Assembly: GCA_015259305.1 (NCBI GenBank)
Contig: JABZGO010000044.1
Span: 1 to 10,937, forward strand
Source of the DNA: Alloprevotella tannerae
GTDB lineage: Bacteria > Bacteroidota > Bacteroidia > Bacteroidales > Bacteroidaceae
DNA length: 10,937 bases
Direction: 5' to 3'
Each line of letters begins with the position of its first letter. Position 1 is the first letter of the stretch. Shown one piece after another: positions 1-6,482 of this stretch. The notes under the pieces are model-generated. The model was given only the letters and a program-made list of their open reading frames with translations, had not been told where the DNA came from and ran no database searches. The translations under genes and the position numbers were made by a program.

Positions 1-65
1 TACTTAACTATCTCAAAATCAAACCAAACCCAAAACCCTCTTTTTCACATCTCGTTTTACCCCCC

Positions 66-581
66 TTATATTAAGTATGCATCATGATCAATCAGAGCAA
101 ACCAGCTCTTTGCATAGGCCACACTTTGTAATAGTTCTGTCTGCCAATTGTTTTTCTCCTCTAATGTCTCAAAGTTAGAAAACCAAATTGAAAATTTCGC
201 ATTAAAATCACTCAAAGTCTGCTCATCAGCTTTGAAGAATCTCCAGTCGGTTAATCCATAGACATCTTTATTAGATGTTCTCCCTTTGAAAATATCCTCT
301 ATCACTTTGTCGGTGAAATTAGTAGGGTATTTTACAAGTGGATCTTTCAATACTCTTTTTAGAATCGTATTTACCCCTGTAGAAATACGCTTGTTTTGCA
401 ACTTAAGCCTAAGATGCAATGAAAAATGTGTCTTTGATTTGGTTACACTAATCTCATAAATATATAAACTATCTCCTTTCCTTTTCTCAAACTTATTTGG
501 CGCTTTCAGTTGAAACCCATCTTGCTCAAAGGAAGTTCGAATCACATCTACAATTTTCCCTACGACGTCTTTCTTTTCCAT
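66..581 (-). CDS. DUF4304-like putative immunity protein
   Basis: A 171-residue soluble protein read from the ATG at 581 (MEKKDVVGKIV). The frame stays open to an ATG at 659, but those 26 extra residues are unlike a protein start and overlap the toxin-tail remnant upstream, so 581 is preferred. The N-terminal part has an amphipathic helix, then GFQLKAPNKFEKRKGD and strand-like stretches (YIYEISVTKS, FSLHLRLKLQ). This helix, GF, basic F-x-R/K, then beta pattern is what DUF4304-type proteins show, and it resembles the gene at 1269-1907. DUF4304 proteins are common beside polymorphic toxins and are thought to be immunity proteins; no catalytic motif is visible. It is the last gene of the leftward array in the window. 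Family assignment is tentative; the gene being real is much surer. Confidence 0.6.
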   Translation of the reverse strand: MEKKDVVGKIVDVIRTSFEQDGFQLKAPNKFEKRKGDSLYIYEISVTKSKTHFSLHLRLKLQNKRISTGVNTILKRVLKDPLVKYPTNFTDKVIEDIFKGRTSNKDVYGLTDWRFFKADEQTLSDFNAKFSIWFSNFETLEEKNNWQTELLQSVAYAKSWFALIDHDAYLI

Positions 582-795
582 ATGCTTTATTATTGATTGC
601 CTCCGAATGGAACATTTCAGACCTTTGAAGTAACATGCGTTCAGGATAAGAACGCACATTAAAAAGTTGTAGGTGTGAAATGTCTCTTGCGGTCTTATAG
701 ATGAAAATAAATAGTTACATTAAAATAGTCTTGCTTATCACGGATTCATCTATAATCGAGTTATGTGTATATTCTTTATGCCCTATGCATTTATC
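526..795 (-). pseudogene. Eroded toxin-tip tail upstream of the 66-581 gene
   Basis: One minus-strand frame is open from just after the stop of the preceding gene to TGA at 526-528, broken by a single TAA at 715-717. The upstream part reads CIGHKEYTHNSIIDESV; the lower part includes HLQLFNVRSYPERMLLQ, then SEMFHSEAINNKAYGKERR. It overlaps the start of the gene at 581 in a different frame. That is how the 3' end of a toxin gene runs into its immunity gene. The motif KAYG-K/R-x-R recurs in the remnant at 6920-7115. No start codon lies at its head and I recognise no toxin family. The composition is protein-like, but an unused open frame by chance is possible. Confidence 0.4.
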
Positions 796-1150
796 ATTCT
801 CTCTGTTGAAAATGTTCTTTAATATCACGATCATTCGATCGCTTACAATGCTCCTGCAACTTATGAGGCAAATTCTTATTTAGACAAATGGCAACCTTAC
901 ACCCTTTATCTCCTTTGTCAAAAATGAGCTGCATCAGCTCTTCATTTAAGTTCTCATACGCTGCGATTTCAGACAATATACTATAGGCTAAATCATTTGG
1001 TAAATAGCTTATTAAACTTCTTACAACCAAATCAAAGTCCTGCGGTTTTATATCGATACGCAGCGTGATATTAGTAGAGGTGTCCCAAATATCACTCAAT
1101 CTCTTGAAGTCATCGACAATCTTCGTTTTGTTTATATATAGTGCTTTCAT
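794..1150 (-). CDS. Small LRV/HEAT-like repeat protein, putative immunity protein
   Basis: A 118-residue protein starting with ATG at 1148-1150. The N-terminal half is unassigned. From about residue 66 there are short helical repeats: NLNEELMQLIFDKGDKGCKVAI then NKNLPHKLQEHCKRSNDRDIK. This is the pattern of leucine-rich-repeat-variant or HEAT-type units (asparagine, leucine-proline, leucine pairs, then an aspartate-rich turn). Only about two units are present, so it is short for such a family. It lies between two DUF4304-like genes in the leftward array, and its first 41 bases are overlapped by the toxin-tail remnant at 1110-1268. A binding or immunity role is inferred from repeat type and setting only. 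Confidence 0.6.
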   Translation of the reverse strand: MKALYINKTKIVDDFKRLSDIWDTSTNITLRIDIKPQDFDLVVRSLISYLPNDLAYSILSEIAAYENLNEELMQLIFDKGDKGCKVAICLNKNLPHKLQEHCKRSNDRDIKEHFQQRE

Positions 1151-1268
1151 CCTTCGCTTTTTTAGGCATTTTCCAAGTCTGACGATCTTTCTTATTTAAA
1201 TTACCAACTAAAGGACTGTTTCCTTCTTCTACAGGGTTATATTCAGATCAAAAGAACGTGCAATAACA
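1110..1268 (-). pseudogene. Eroded toxin-tip tail upstream of the 794-1150 gene
   Basis: Directly after the stop of the 1269-1907 gene, the minus strand reads PDVIARSFDLNI. One frame change later it reads NPVEEGNSPLVGNLNKKD, then RQTWKMPKKAKDESTIYK, ending at TGA 1110-1112 inside the next gene. The two pieces join smoothly if one base is restored, and the residue mix is that of a real soluble protein. The abrupt junction with the preceding stop codon suggests insertion of a cassette. It looks like the last 50 or so residues of a toxin whose immunity gene is 794-1150. I do not recognise the toxin family. Confidence 0.45.
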
Positions 1269-1907
1269 TCAGGAATTCAATTTAATTAAAAGGTTCTTGT
1301 ATCGTTCCCGATATACTTCATCCGGCAAAAGATATTTGCTGGCAATTTTCTTTGCGCGTTCAGTATTATGCTGCATAGTATACATTGCAATAGCAAGCAA
1401 GGCAACAACATCATTACTATTTGAGAAGAAATAGATCTTCTGATTTTCAAAATCATCAAGCACATTACGTATGGTACTTCTGTCGTCCAAAAATGGGATT
1501 ATCTTTTTAATGATAAGGGGTTTGATCTCTTTTTCTATGAGCAGATTCATATCTTCAACTGAAGTTGGTCGCCATTCAACCGCTTTAGTGTCGCAAACAA
1601 GGCCTGCGTTGACGTTCACAACAGTGTCTATGGCATCAAATTTATTATCAACCCCTTTTAAACTTGTTGCTACTTTAGTTATTTCCTTTGAGTCAAAACG
1701 GATCATCATACTGATATGTCCTATACTTTTATCATCTTGGTATTTTGCAGGGGTTATGAAGAATAGAATTGATTGATCGAAGTCATCTTTACTTCGTCGG
1801 AACTTTAGCGATCCTGGTTTCCATTTAAAACCAAACTTGAGAAGTTGGTCTACCAAAATACTTTCTATGCTTGTTTTGAAGAATGCTTTTAACGCTTTTG
1901 CCTCCAT
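1269..1907 (-). CDS. DUF4304-like putative immunity protein
   Basis: A 212-residue soluble protein, ATG at 1905-1907. It begins with a helix (MEAKALKAFFKTSIESILV), then QLLKFGFKWKPGSLKFRRSKDDFD and beta-type stretches (QSILFFITPA, HISMMIRFDS). The helix, GF, F-x-R-R, acidic, then I/F-rich order is typical of DUF4304-type proteins; the C-terminal 80 residues (IIPFLDDRSTIRNVLDDFEN onward) are helical. There is no signal peptide, membrane segment or catalytic motif. It stands immediately downstream of a decayed Rhs-core terminus (1968-2285), which is the normal position of the immunity gene for an Rhs toxin tip, so protection against that lost toxin is the likely original job. The gene is sure, the family moderately so. 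Confidence 0.65.
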   Translation of the reverse strand: MEAKALKAFFKTSIESILVDQLLKFGFKWKPGSLKFRRSKDDFDQSILFFITPAKYQDDKSIGHISMMIRFDSKEITKVATSLKGVDNKFDAIDTVVNVNAGLVCDTKAVEWRPTSVEDMNLLIEKEIKPLIIKKIIPFLDDRSTIRNVLDDFENQKIYFFSNSNDVVALLAIAMYTMQHNTERAKKIASKYLLPDEVYRERYKNLLIKLNS

Positions 1908-1967
1908 TGTTGTTTACGCGCTACGATCTTTATTGTTTATACTTCCTGCAGCTTTTACCTCTTACAA

Positions 1968-2285
1968 TTACGAACACCTTTGGCCGGAAGTGGTTTTGCT
2001 TACCCCTTCGTCAAGTATTCTTTGAGCTTTCGTCTTGGTTGCCATTGGTTCTTTCATTCCTTGAAATTCCTTTGTTGCTCGTATAGTGGTATAATCGAAA
2101 AATACCCAATCTTAGTATACGCCCACATATTCGCATCAGATACATACCCATATTGCATCGGGTTATTTCCCTGTCAAACTTAACGAGTTTCGGCTGATAA
2201 AATTGTCTATTCTCGGGGCGTAATATCTGCACCTATTGTAGCATAGCTCCGTCTCTACCTTCTCGGGCTAATCTTGATGGCGAAA
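1968..2285 (-). pseudogene. Remnant of an Rhs-family toxin: core C-terminus and start of toxin tip
   Basis: Three minus-strand frames read in succession give a classic Rhs-core end. From 2285: FRHQD, a TAG at 2268-2270, then EKVETELCYNRCRYYAP and RIDNFISRNSLSLTGK, ending at TAA 2163-2165. In the next frame from 2164: NPMQYGYVSDANMWAYTK. Then from 2099: FDYTTIRATKEFQGMKEP and on to a stop at 1968-1970. Compare the family pattern [43 protein letters not shown]. The conserved DPxGL segment is lost or blurred. About 100 codons remain with at least two frame changes and a stop, so no toxin is made. The immunity-like gene at 1269-1907 follows after about 60 bases. Confidence 0.8.
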
Positions 2286-2329
2286 TATAAGCTCAACTTA
2301 TCACTTCACATCTTTCTTTACACACTTTG

Positions 2330-3124
2330 CTAAATTTCCATTTTCAATCTAAAAGCCGCCTGGTCCCCTAAAAGGTCTTTTGACGGCATCCTAAAAGCAG
2401 AAAGACAATATACCCATTCTTCATCTTGCCAAGGAAAGAACAAAGCCCCACCTCCTCTTACAGCCTTAGACCCTGACACTGTATCAGAATTTAGCTCGAG
2501 GTTAATGGTGAAATCATTGGAGCACCACTCTCCGAAATAGAGACCATATAAACCAAAATCATTGCAGTTCAGATCTGTTAAAGAGGACAAATCCCAGGAT
2601 AACCATTTCTCTAATTCAGATTCAGTAGGAAGGGTGTTGCCAAAACAGAACAATGAGTGCCTTCCACCTCTACAGGCATATTCCCATTCTTCCTCATTAG
2701 GAATCTTAGATGATAAGTTCGTAGCAATACTTTCTGCCAAAGTATAGTCACAGAAAAAAGGGCTATAATCGTCCCCTTCTACCTTGATGGATTTACCCAA
2801 AAGATAGTTGTAGTTGAGTATATGACAGTTTAATACGGGAGTTATACTAAGTAAGAACGGACGAAGTTGTACTTTTCGCACAGGTCGCATTTCTTCAATC
2901 GAAATGTTGGGTGTTTCTGTCAATTTCTGAATTTGTATATATTCTTCCTCTGAGAACCCCATGGTATATTCTCCTCTTGGAATATAAATGAATACAATAC
3001 CAGTATCCAAATCTTTAAAACGTGGTAAATTTACGTTATTCAGATGATCGTCTGATAAAGAAGAAAATCTATCTCCAAACTTTTCTTCTACAGACTTTAT
3101 TGCTTTTGTGTGATGACTTACCAT
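2330..3124 (-). CDS. FGE-sulfatase (SUMF1/EgtB/PvdO fold) domain protein
   Basis: A 264-residue protein, ATG at 3122-3124, with the landmarks of the formylglycine-generating-enzyme fold. These are FIYIPRGEYTMGF (about residues 45-57), IPNEEEWEYACRGG (141-154, family norm LPTEAEWEYAARGG), NDFGLYGLYFGEW (188-200, norm N-FGLYDMLGNVWEW), AVRGGGALF (222-230, norm VLRGGSW) and a closing AAFRLKM (family GFRL). The GNVWEW segment has become LYFGEW and the RGGSW segment RGGGALF, so catalytic activity is doubtful; a C-type-lectin-like binding role is plausible. There is no signal peptide. It is 18 bases downstream of the stop of 3143-3490, with no toxin remnant between, so the two may be co-transcribed. 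Fold confident, role inferred from its place in the array. Confidence 0.8.
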   Translation of the reverse strand: MVSHHTKAIKSVEEKFGDRFSSLSDDHLNNVNLPRFKDLDTGIVFIYIPRGEYTMGFSEEEYIQIQKLTETPNISIEEMRPVRKVQLRPFLLSITPVLNCHILNYNYLLGKSIKVEGDDYSPFFCDYTLAESIATNLSSKIPNEEEWEYACRGGRHSLFCFGNTLPTESELEKWLSWDLSSLTDLNCNDFGLYGLYFGEWCSNDFTINLELNSDTVSGSKAVRGGGALFFPWQDEEWVYCLSAFRMPSKDLLGDQAAFRLKMEI

Positions 3125-3142
3125 AATAATCGGCTTTGTTTA

Positions 3143-3490
3143 TTAAAACCATCTTTTGGTAGACTTTAGCTTAGAGTAATACTCAATATCCTGCTGTACG
3201 ATTGTTTGCGTAGCAAGCAATCGATTTAATATCTCTTCAGAAATTTCCTCGTCCTCTGCGCACCCGGTGTTTTTTGCTAAGAGCATGAGTGCTTCCTTGA
3301 TAAGGGCGCTTTTGTTGGAAATCAGTATTGTATCATCACGTTTTACTTGAACAATCAGCTCCTCTATTCGTTTTTTATTGAACTTGTTTGCTTGAAAATC
3401 CTCCTCATCAGAATTATAATCTATATTGTAATAATCTTCTAAGATAGATTTTATTCTTTCGAGCTCTTTGAAATAATATGTCTCTTTCAT
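3143..3490 (-). CDS. Small helical hypothetical protein, putative immunity protein
   Basis: A 115-residue acidic, mostly helical protein with ATG at 3488-3490 (MKETYYFKELERIKSILED). I do not recognise a family. Visible features are a strongly acidic segment after YYNIDYNSDEEDF, a central leucine/alanine-rich helix (SALIKEALMLLAKNTG) and a terminal YYSKLKSTKRWF. There are no membrane segments or catalytic motifs. It lies directly downstream of a decayed Rhs terminus and toxin tail (3414-3845), and that tail's open frame runs 77 bases into this gene. This is the classic toxin then immunity order, so an immunity role is inferred from position alone. Confidence 0.55.
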   Translation of the reverse strand: MKETYYFKELERIKSILEDYYNIDYNSDEEDFQANKFNKKRIEELIVQVKRDDTILISNKSALIKEALMLLAKNTGCAEDEEISEEILNRLLATQTIVQQDIEYYSKLKSTKRWF

Positions 3491-3845
3491 TTTCTAATGC
3501 TTTCCTCCATTTAGGAATTATTCTAAGCTCCCTCCATCTATATGTCCCTGAAGGGAGTAATTAGCAGAACTATTTTTGGCTAAATGGTTGTATTATATAA
3601 TGTCTTTTTCTTCTTGTTTCTATTTGTTGCTCTATGACAAAGATAAACCCTAAAACATCTAACTCTATGATAGAATTATAAACTTGGCCATAAAATGTCG
3701 GGTTCCAACAGTTAACCTAATCGGGTCTTACGATATGTATACGCCTATATTTGAACCATAGTAGAAAAAATGATTGTCCTGCAAATTCGTCTCTTCGTCC
3801 TAGTATATCCTTAGTACTTAAACAGAATAAAGTCAACGTAGCGTG
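3414..3845 (-). pseudogene. Remnant of a second Rhs-family toxin: core C-terminus plus toxin tail
   Basis: Reading the minus strand downward: YVDFILFKY, a stop, then after a frame change DEETNLQDNHFFYYGSNIG (from 3799) and VYIS, TAA at 3728-3730, DPIRL. In the next frame (from 3704): NPTFYGQVYNS then IIELDVLGF. The Rhs norm is [50 protein letters not shown], so alignment is nearly residue for residue. Both internal stops stand where the family has Gln, consistent with CAA to TAA changes. After LGF come scraps of a tip, ending with an open frame (GTYRWRELRIIPKWRKALE onward) that stops at 3414-3416, inside the next gene. It is clearly non-functional. Confidence 0.82.
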
Positions 3846-3903
3846 AAAACTAGATTGGAGACATACAAAAAGAAGGCCATAGCTTAATGTTCTATCTTGG
3901 GTT

Positions 3904-4155
3904 TCAAAACCATTTAAAGGGAGTTTGAAATTCATTTTTCTTAATGCAATCATCAAACCATACGTTATAGTCGGTTGGTATTTGAGCACTAACTCCTTTC
4001 AGCCAATATTGTTCACCATAAGCTCCTAACATTGCCCAATGGTATTCTGTTTCATGATTTAAGCATATAATGTCATCATAATCTTCTGGTCTCTTATAAT
4101 AATGTTTTTTTAGAATTTCATCTGCCTCTTCGGTTGTTTTATGTACATACTTCAC
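3904..4155 (-). CDS. Hypothetical protein, probably the 3' part of an interrupted immunity gene
   Basis: An 83-codon open frame from a GTG at 4153-4155 to the stop at 3904-3906. It has typical globular composition with many aromatic residues (HYYKRPEDYDDI, EYHWAMLGAYGEQYWLKG, DYNVWFDDCIKK) and ends FKWF. I recognise no family. The same frame continues upstream through one TGA (4162-4164) to an ATG at 4246-4248, seven bases after the stop of the HEAT-type gene, so the original gene was probably about 114 codons and this is its larger piece. Whether the GTG is used for a shortened product cannot be told from sequence. An immunity-type role is inferred only from neighbours. Confidence 0.5.
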   Translation of the reverse strand: MKYVHKTTEEADEILKKHYYKRPEDYDDIICLNHETEYHWAMLGAYGEQYWLKGVSAQIPTDYNVWFDDCIKKNEFQTPFKWF

Positions 4156-4248
4156 CAGTATTCATCTGATGATAAATAACCATGCATTATAATACATACC
4201 AACCTTTTCGCCTGTCTTATTGTCCGAAAAAACTAATATCTCTTCCAT
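4156..4248 (-). pseudogene. Detached 5' end of the 3904-4155 gene, cut by an in-frame TGA
   Basis: From ATG at 4246-4248 the frame reads MEEILVFSDNKTGEKVG then MYYNAWLFII and R, followed by TGA at 4162-4164, two codons and the GTG of the downstream piece, all in one frame. MEEILVFSDNKTGEKVG is a convincing protein start, placed seven bases after the preceding gene's stop as expected in an operon. A single G to A change of a TGG tryptophan codon would give this TGA. Confidence 0.5.
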
Positions 4249-4255
4249 GTATCTT

Positions 4256-5344
4256 TTAGTTGTAGCAACTGTAAATATCGTTTATACTATTTGTATCTTC
4301 AATAGACATTCCATTAGGTGTTATTCCTGCATAGAGGAGCGCGTAAGTGTGGGTGCGATACTCTTTTGATAGTAAATTATAAAAATATAATTGTACTTCA
4401 GTTAGATCCCCTTTATCTATCAATATACCTTTGCTAAGATGTTCTTGAAATAAAATGCTACTCAAATCTTCTAGCATAAACTTATGGGGTGGAAAATCGA
4501 ATTCTTCGTCAAGGTTCATTTTTCTAATTGTATCGTATCCATTCATTATCTGCTTTATAGAGTATTCTTGATAGCTTGCGTCTTTATGTAAACTATCTAT
4601 CATCAATGCTGATGTTGCCAAAACACATTCATAACCATTTCCCCATACAAATGAATGTTGTTTGGGTGTAGAAAGGGAAGTAATCGCAAGTTCTTTGTCA
4701 AACTCCATTCGATTTATACATAAGCCCAAATTAGTAATACTATCCTGTTGGGTGGTAATGTTTAATTCGCGGATTTTTAAATTTGGATTTTTGAAACTCA
4801 TCAATCCACATGCAAAAAGCGACTCTCTTATATTTTGTAAGTTAGCATTATGCATCAACGTTTCAAAAGTTTTTTGATTGTTGTTTAATGCTGATTTATA
4901 AAAAATAACTTCTGGCCTTTGCGCTTCAATATTGTCTGCAAATACCCTTTTTACGAAGGATTGAAATCGCTTGTAAAATTTAAACTCGCCAGAATATTGT
5001 GAAGACAATTTCGGTGCAGCAATCTGATATTCTATAGGTTGTACTAAGATAGAATTTTCGTCTCGAATAAACTCTTGAAATATATAGCCTAAGAAGTTTA
5101 GAATCTCATTTTTATATTGAGTCTTTCCTCCTTGGAGAATGTTGCACTCTATGACTTCAATGACAGGTTCTATTACGTTATATATTTTAAATTGATGCTT
5201 TATGTTGGGCGCTAAATCGTTATAAAGGAAATACTCAATATCTTCCGACGAGTCTTCGGCAGAAAATAAATAGTCTAATTGAGAAGGAATTTCTTCAATA
5301 GCCTCCTTGTTCGGTGCTTGATAATGTTGCCAATTTATGTTCAT
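4256..5344 (-). CDS. HEAT-type repeat protein, putative immunity protein
   Basis: A 362-residue protein from the ATG at 5342-5344 (MNINWQHYQAPNKEAIEEIP); the open frame reaches an ATG at 5371, but the 5344 start overlaps the upstream gene's stop as ATGA, a typical coupling arrangement. The N-terminal region (INWQHY, then IPSQLDYLFSAEDS and LYNDLAPNIKHQFKIYNVIE) matches the opening of a bacterial HEAT-repeat family found as I-x-W-x-x-L, IP-x-L-x-x-L, L-x-x-x-I-x-HQG-x-x-Y, often seen with toxin immunity genes. The rest is alpha-helical without membrane segments or catalytic motifs; repeat units become hard to follow in the C-terminal half. Translation is probably coupled to the 91-residue gene before it. 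The role in toxin binding is inference. Confidence 0.65.
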   Translation of the reverse strand: MNINWQHYQAPNKEAIEEIPSQLDYLFSAEDSSEDIEYFLYNDLAPNIKHQFKIYNVIEPVIEVIECNILQGGKTQYKNEILNFLGYIFQEFIRDENSILVQPIEYQIAAPKLSSQYSGEFKFYKRFQSFVKRVFADNIEAQRPEVIFYKSALNNNQKTFETLMHNANLQNIRESLFACGLMSFKNPNLKIRELNITTQQDSITNLGLCINRMEFDKELAITSLSTPKQHSFVWGNGYECVLATSALMIDSLHKDASYQEYSIKQIMNGYDTIRKMNLDEEFDFPPHKFMLEDLSSILFQEHLSKGILIDKGDLTEVQLYFYNLLSKEYRTHTYALLYAGITPNGMSIEDTNSINDIYSCYN

Positions 5345-5616
5345 TTCCATATTTGATAATCGGGACGACAAAAGCCGGTTATTAAATCCAGAATTTCATT
5401 CACAAATTCAGAGCTATCTTGATTGTCTTCTGATATCTTTTGAAAGAAACACAGAACTTCTTCTTTACACTTTCCTGCGTTTTTATAGGCAGATAAAATA
5501 TTTCTATATTTCAGATAAAACTCTATTGGCAAGTTTTCGACATCTGTATATTTTGTCTGCCAATCTTTAATATCTGACGAAATTAAAAGAGCATTCTCTT
5601 TATCTAACTTGAACAT
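5341..5616 (-). CDS. Small hypothetical protein, putative immunity protein
   Basis: A 91-residue protein, ATG at 5614-5616, ending DLITGFCRPDYQIWK. It appears all-helical: an N-terminal helix (LLISSDIKDWQTKY), then LPIEFYLKYRNILSAYKNAG, VLCFFQKISEDN and FVNEILDLITGF. I do not recognise the family with certainty, although small acidic helical proteins of this size are common as immunity proteins. Its stop overlaps the next gene's ATG by four bases, so the two are probably made together. Its own first 17 bases are overlapped by the end of an upstream toxin-like open stretch (5600-5737). Confidence 0.6.
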   Translation of the reverse strand: MFKLDKENALLISSDIKDWQTKYTDVENLPIEFYLKYRNILSAYKNAGKCKEEVLCFFQKISEDNQDSSEFVNEILDLITGFCRPDYQIWK

Positions 5617-5737
5617 AAGTTTTTAACTTGTTATGCAAATGATTCAACGAAACTTGATGTTTTGCTGATTCAGATAACCAACTCCTACGGCTTCTGCAAT
5701 TTATTTTCCTTTTGTGCTGTACTAAAAAGCCACATTC
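5600..5737 (-). pseudogene. Possible toxin-tip tail upstream of the 5341-5616 gene
   Basis: A minus-strand frame is open from just after the stop of the 5738-6373 gene down to TAA at 5600-5602. It includes NVAFLVQHKRKINCRS, then SWLSESAKHQVSLNHLHNK and LKTYVQVR. It has no start codon of its own and ends inside the next gene in another frame, matching the layout of the other remnants. It is only about 45 codons with no recognised motif, so chance openness cannot be excluded. Confidence 0.3.
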
Positions 5738-6373
5738 TTAAAAAGGAAATATTACTTTCATCTTATTCTCTGCATTGGCATTCCATTTTATTTGCGTCAG
5801 ATTATCGTGAGAATACGCTAAGCTAAACCTACTTTTATATAGGTTATTGGGGAAGAAATCTGTATTCTTAAACAACGACTGATCTTTATGTTGTCTATCA
5901 ATAGACACAATATGATTATATTCGTCGTAATGGTATTCTTCTGCTATGTAATTTCCTTTGCTGTCCATATTTAACATGGAGAGCATCTTTCCATTTTTTA
6001 CGATTGAACATTGTATATAATCTATTTGCTCAACAATATTAAAACAATAGACCTTAACTTCCGAGCTATGATATTCGAAGAAGATGTGTTGGGCCGGTAA
6101 ATCGTAATTGTCGGTATAGCCATAAATAGCAATAACTTTATCCTCTCTATCTAGAAAGTGTTGAAACTTTCCACTCTTCTTTGATGGCGTTTTAGTTATC
6201 TTTCGTCCTCTTTTTATATACTTCCTTTCCAGATCAAAGGGATATATTTCAAAAAGGACTGACGTCCCCCAAATGCAATAAGCATATTCAAATTCTCTTT
6301 TCTGTTTGAACAGAGAGCTTGTATCACCGGAGATCAGATTCCATAAAACTTTTTCTTTCTCTTCTATATTCAT
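5738..6373 (-). CDS. Hypothetical protein, putative immunity protein
   Basis: A 211-residue protein, ATG at 6371-6373 (MNIEEKEKVLWNLISGDT). Family not recognised. It is beta-rich with many aromatics (FEYAYCIWGTSVLFEIYPF; HIFFEYHSSEVKVYCFN). It contains an Rhs/YD-like strand pattern (GNYIAEEYHYDEYNHIVSI), which may reflect a beta-sheet fold and not homology to Rhs. There is no signal peptide and no catalytic motif. Its ATG overlaps the stop of a short upstream open frame by four bases (ATGA). It sits in the middle of the array, and immunity function is inferred from position and size. Confidence 0.5.
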   Translation of the reverse strand: MNIEEKEKVLWNLISGDTSSLFKQKREFEYAYCIWGTSVLFEIYPFDLERKYIKRGRKITKTPSKKSGKFQHFLDREDKVIAIYGYTDNYDLPAQHIFFEYHSSEVKVYCFNIVEQIDYIQCSIVKNGKMLSMLNMDSKGNYIAEEYHYDEYNHIVSIDRQHKDQSLFKNTDFFPNNLYKSRFSLAYSHDNLTQIKWNANAENKMKVIFPF

Positions 6374-6471
6374 TTAGCCTTTACATATAAATGTTTTACC
6401 ATTACTCGATGTTTCCATAATTCAACACAGTTCTTCAATAGATCCTTCATACTAATCGGACTACGTTTCTT
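6370..6471 (-). pseudogene. Possible short toxin-tip tail or small ORF upstream of the 5738-6373 gene
   Basis: A 33-codon open stretch ending at TGA 6370-6372, overlapping the next gene's ATG as ATGA. It contains an ATG at 6448-6450 giving a 26-residue basic peptide (MKDLLKNCVELWKHRVMVKH...). It could be the last scrap of a toxin tip or a coupling leader peptide. The four-base overlap is the best evidence that it was once translated; no motif identifies it. Confidence 0.25.
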
Positions 6472-6482
6472 CTACGGAGAAG

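Noticed and set aside
1..65. Possible further cassette at the left edge
   Set aside because: Only 65 bases lie beyond the last stop and no frame shows recognisable protein content.
701..883. 60-codon plus-strand open frame
   Set aside because: Hydrophobic shadow opposite the minus-strand gene and remnant; no start context.
2011..2232. 73-codon minus-strand open frame (MQILRPENRQFYQ...)
   Set aside because: It crosses the decayed Rhs core in the wrong frame for most of its length; the recognisable Rhs residues are in the neighbouring frames.
3638..3645. TATCTTTG on the minus strand, a possible promoter for the 3143-3490 gene
   Set aside because: A perfect -7 match, but it lies within the Rhs remnant coding for GFIFV, has no -33 partner and is 148 bases from the gene. 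It may be chance, so it is not listed as a feature.
3717..3989. 90-codon minus-strand open frame beginning MLKYQPTITYG
   Set aside because: Its first third is a shadow of the 3904-4155 gene and the rest lies over the Rhs remnant, whose family motifs are in a different frame. The open frame is incidental.
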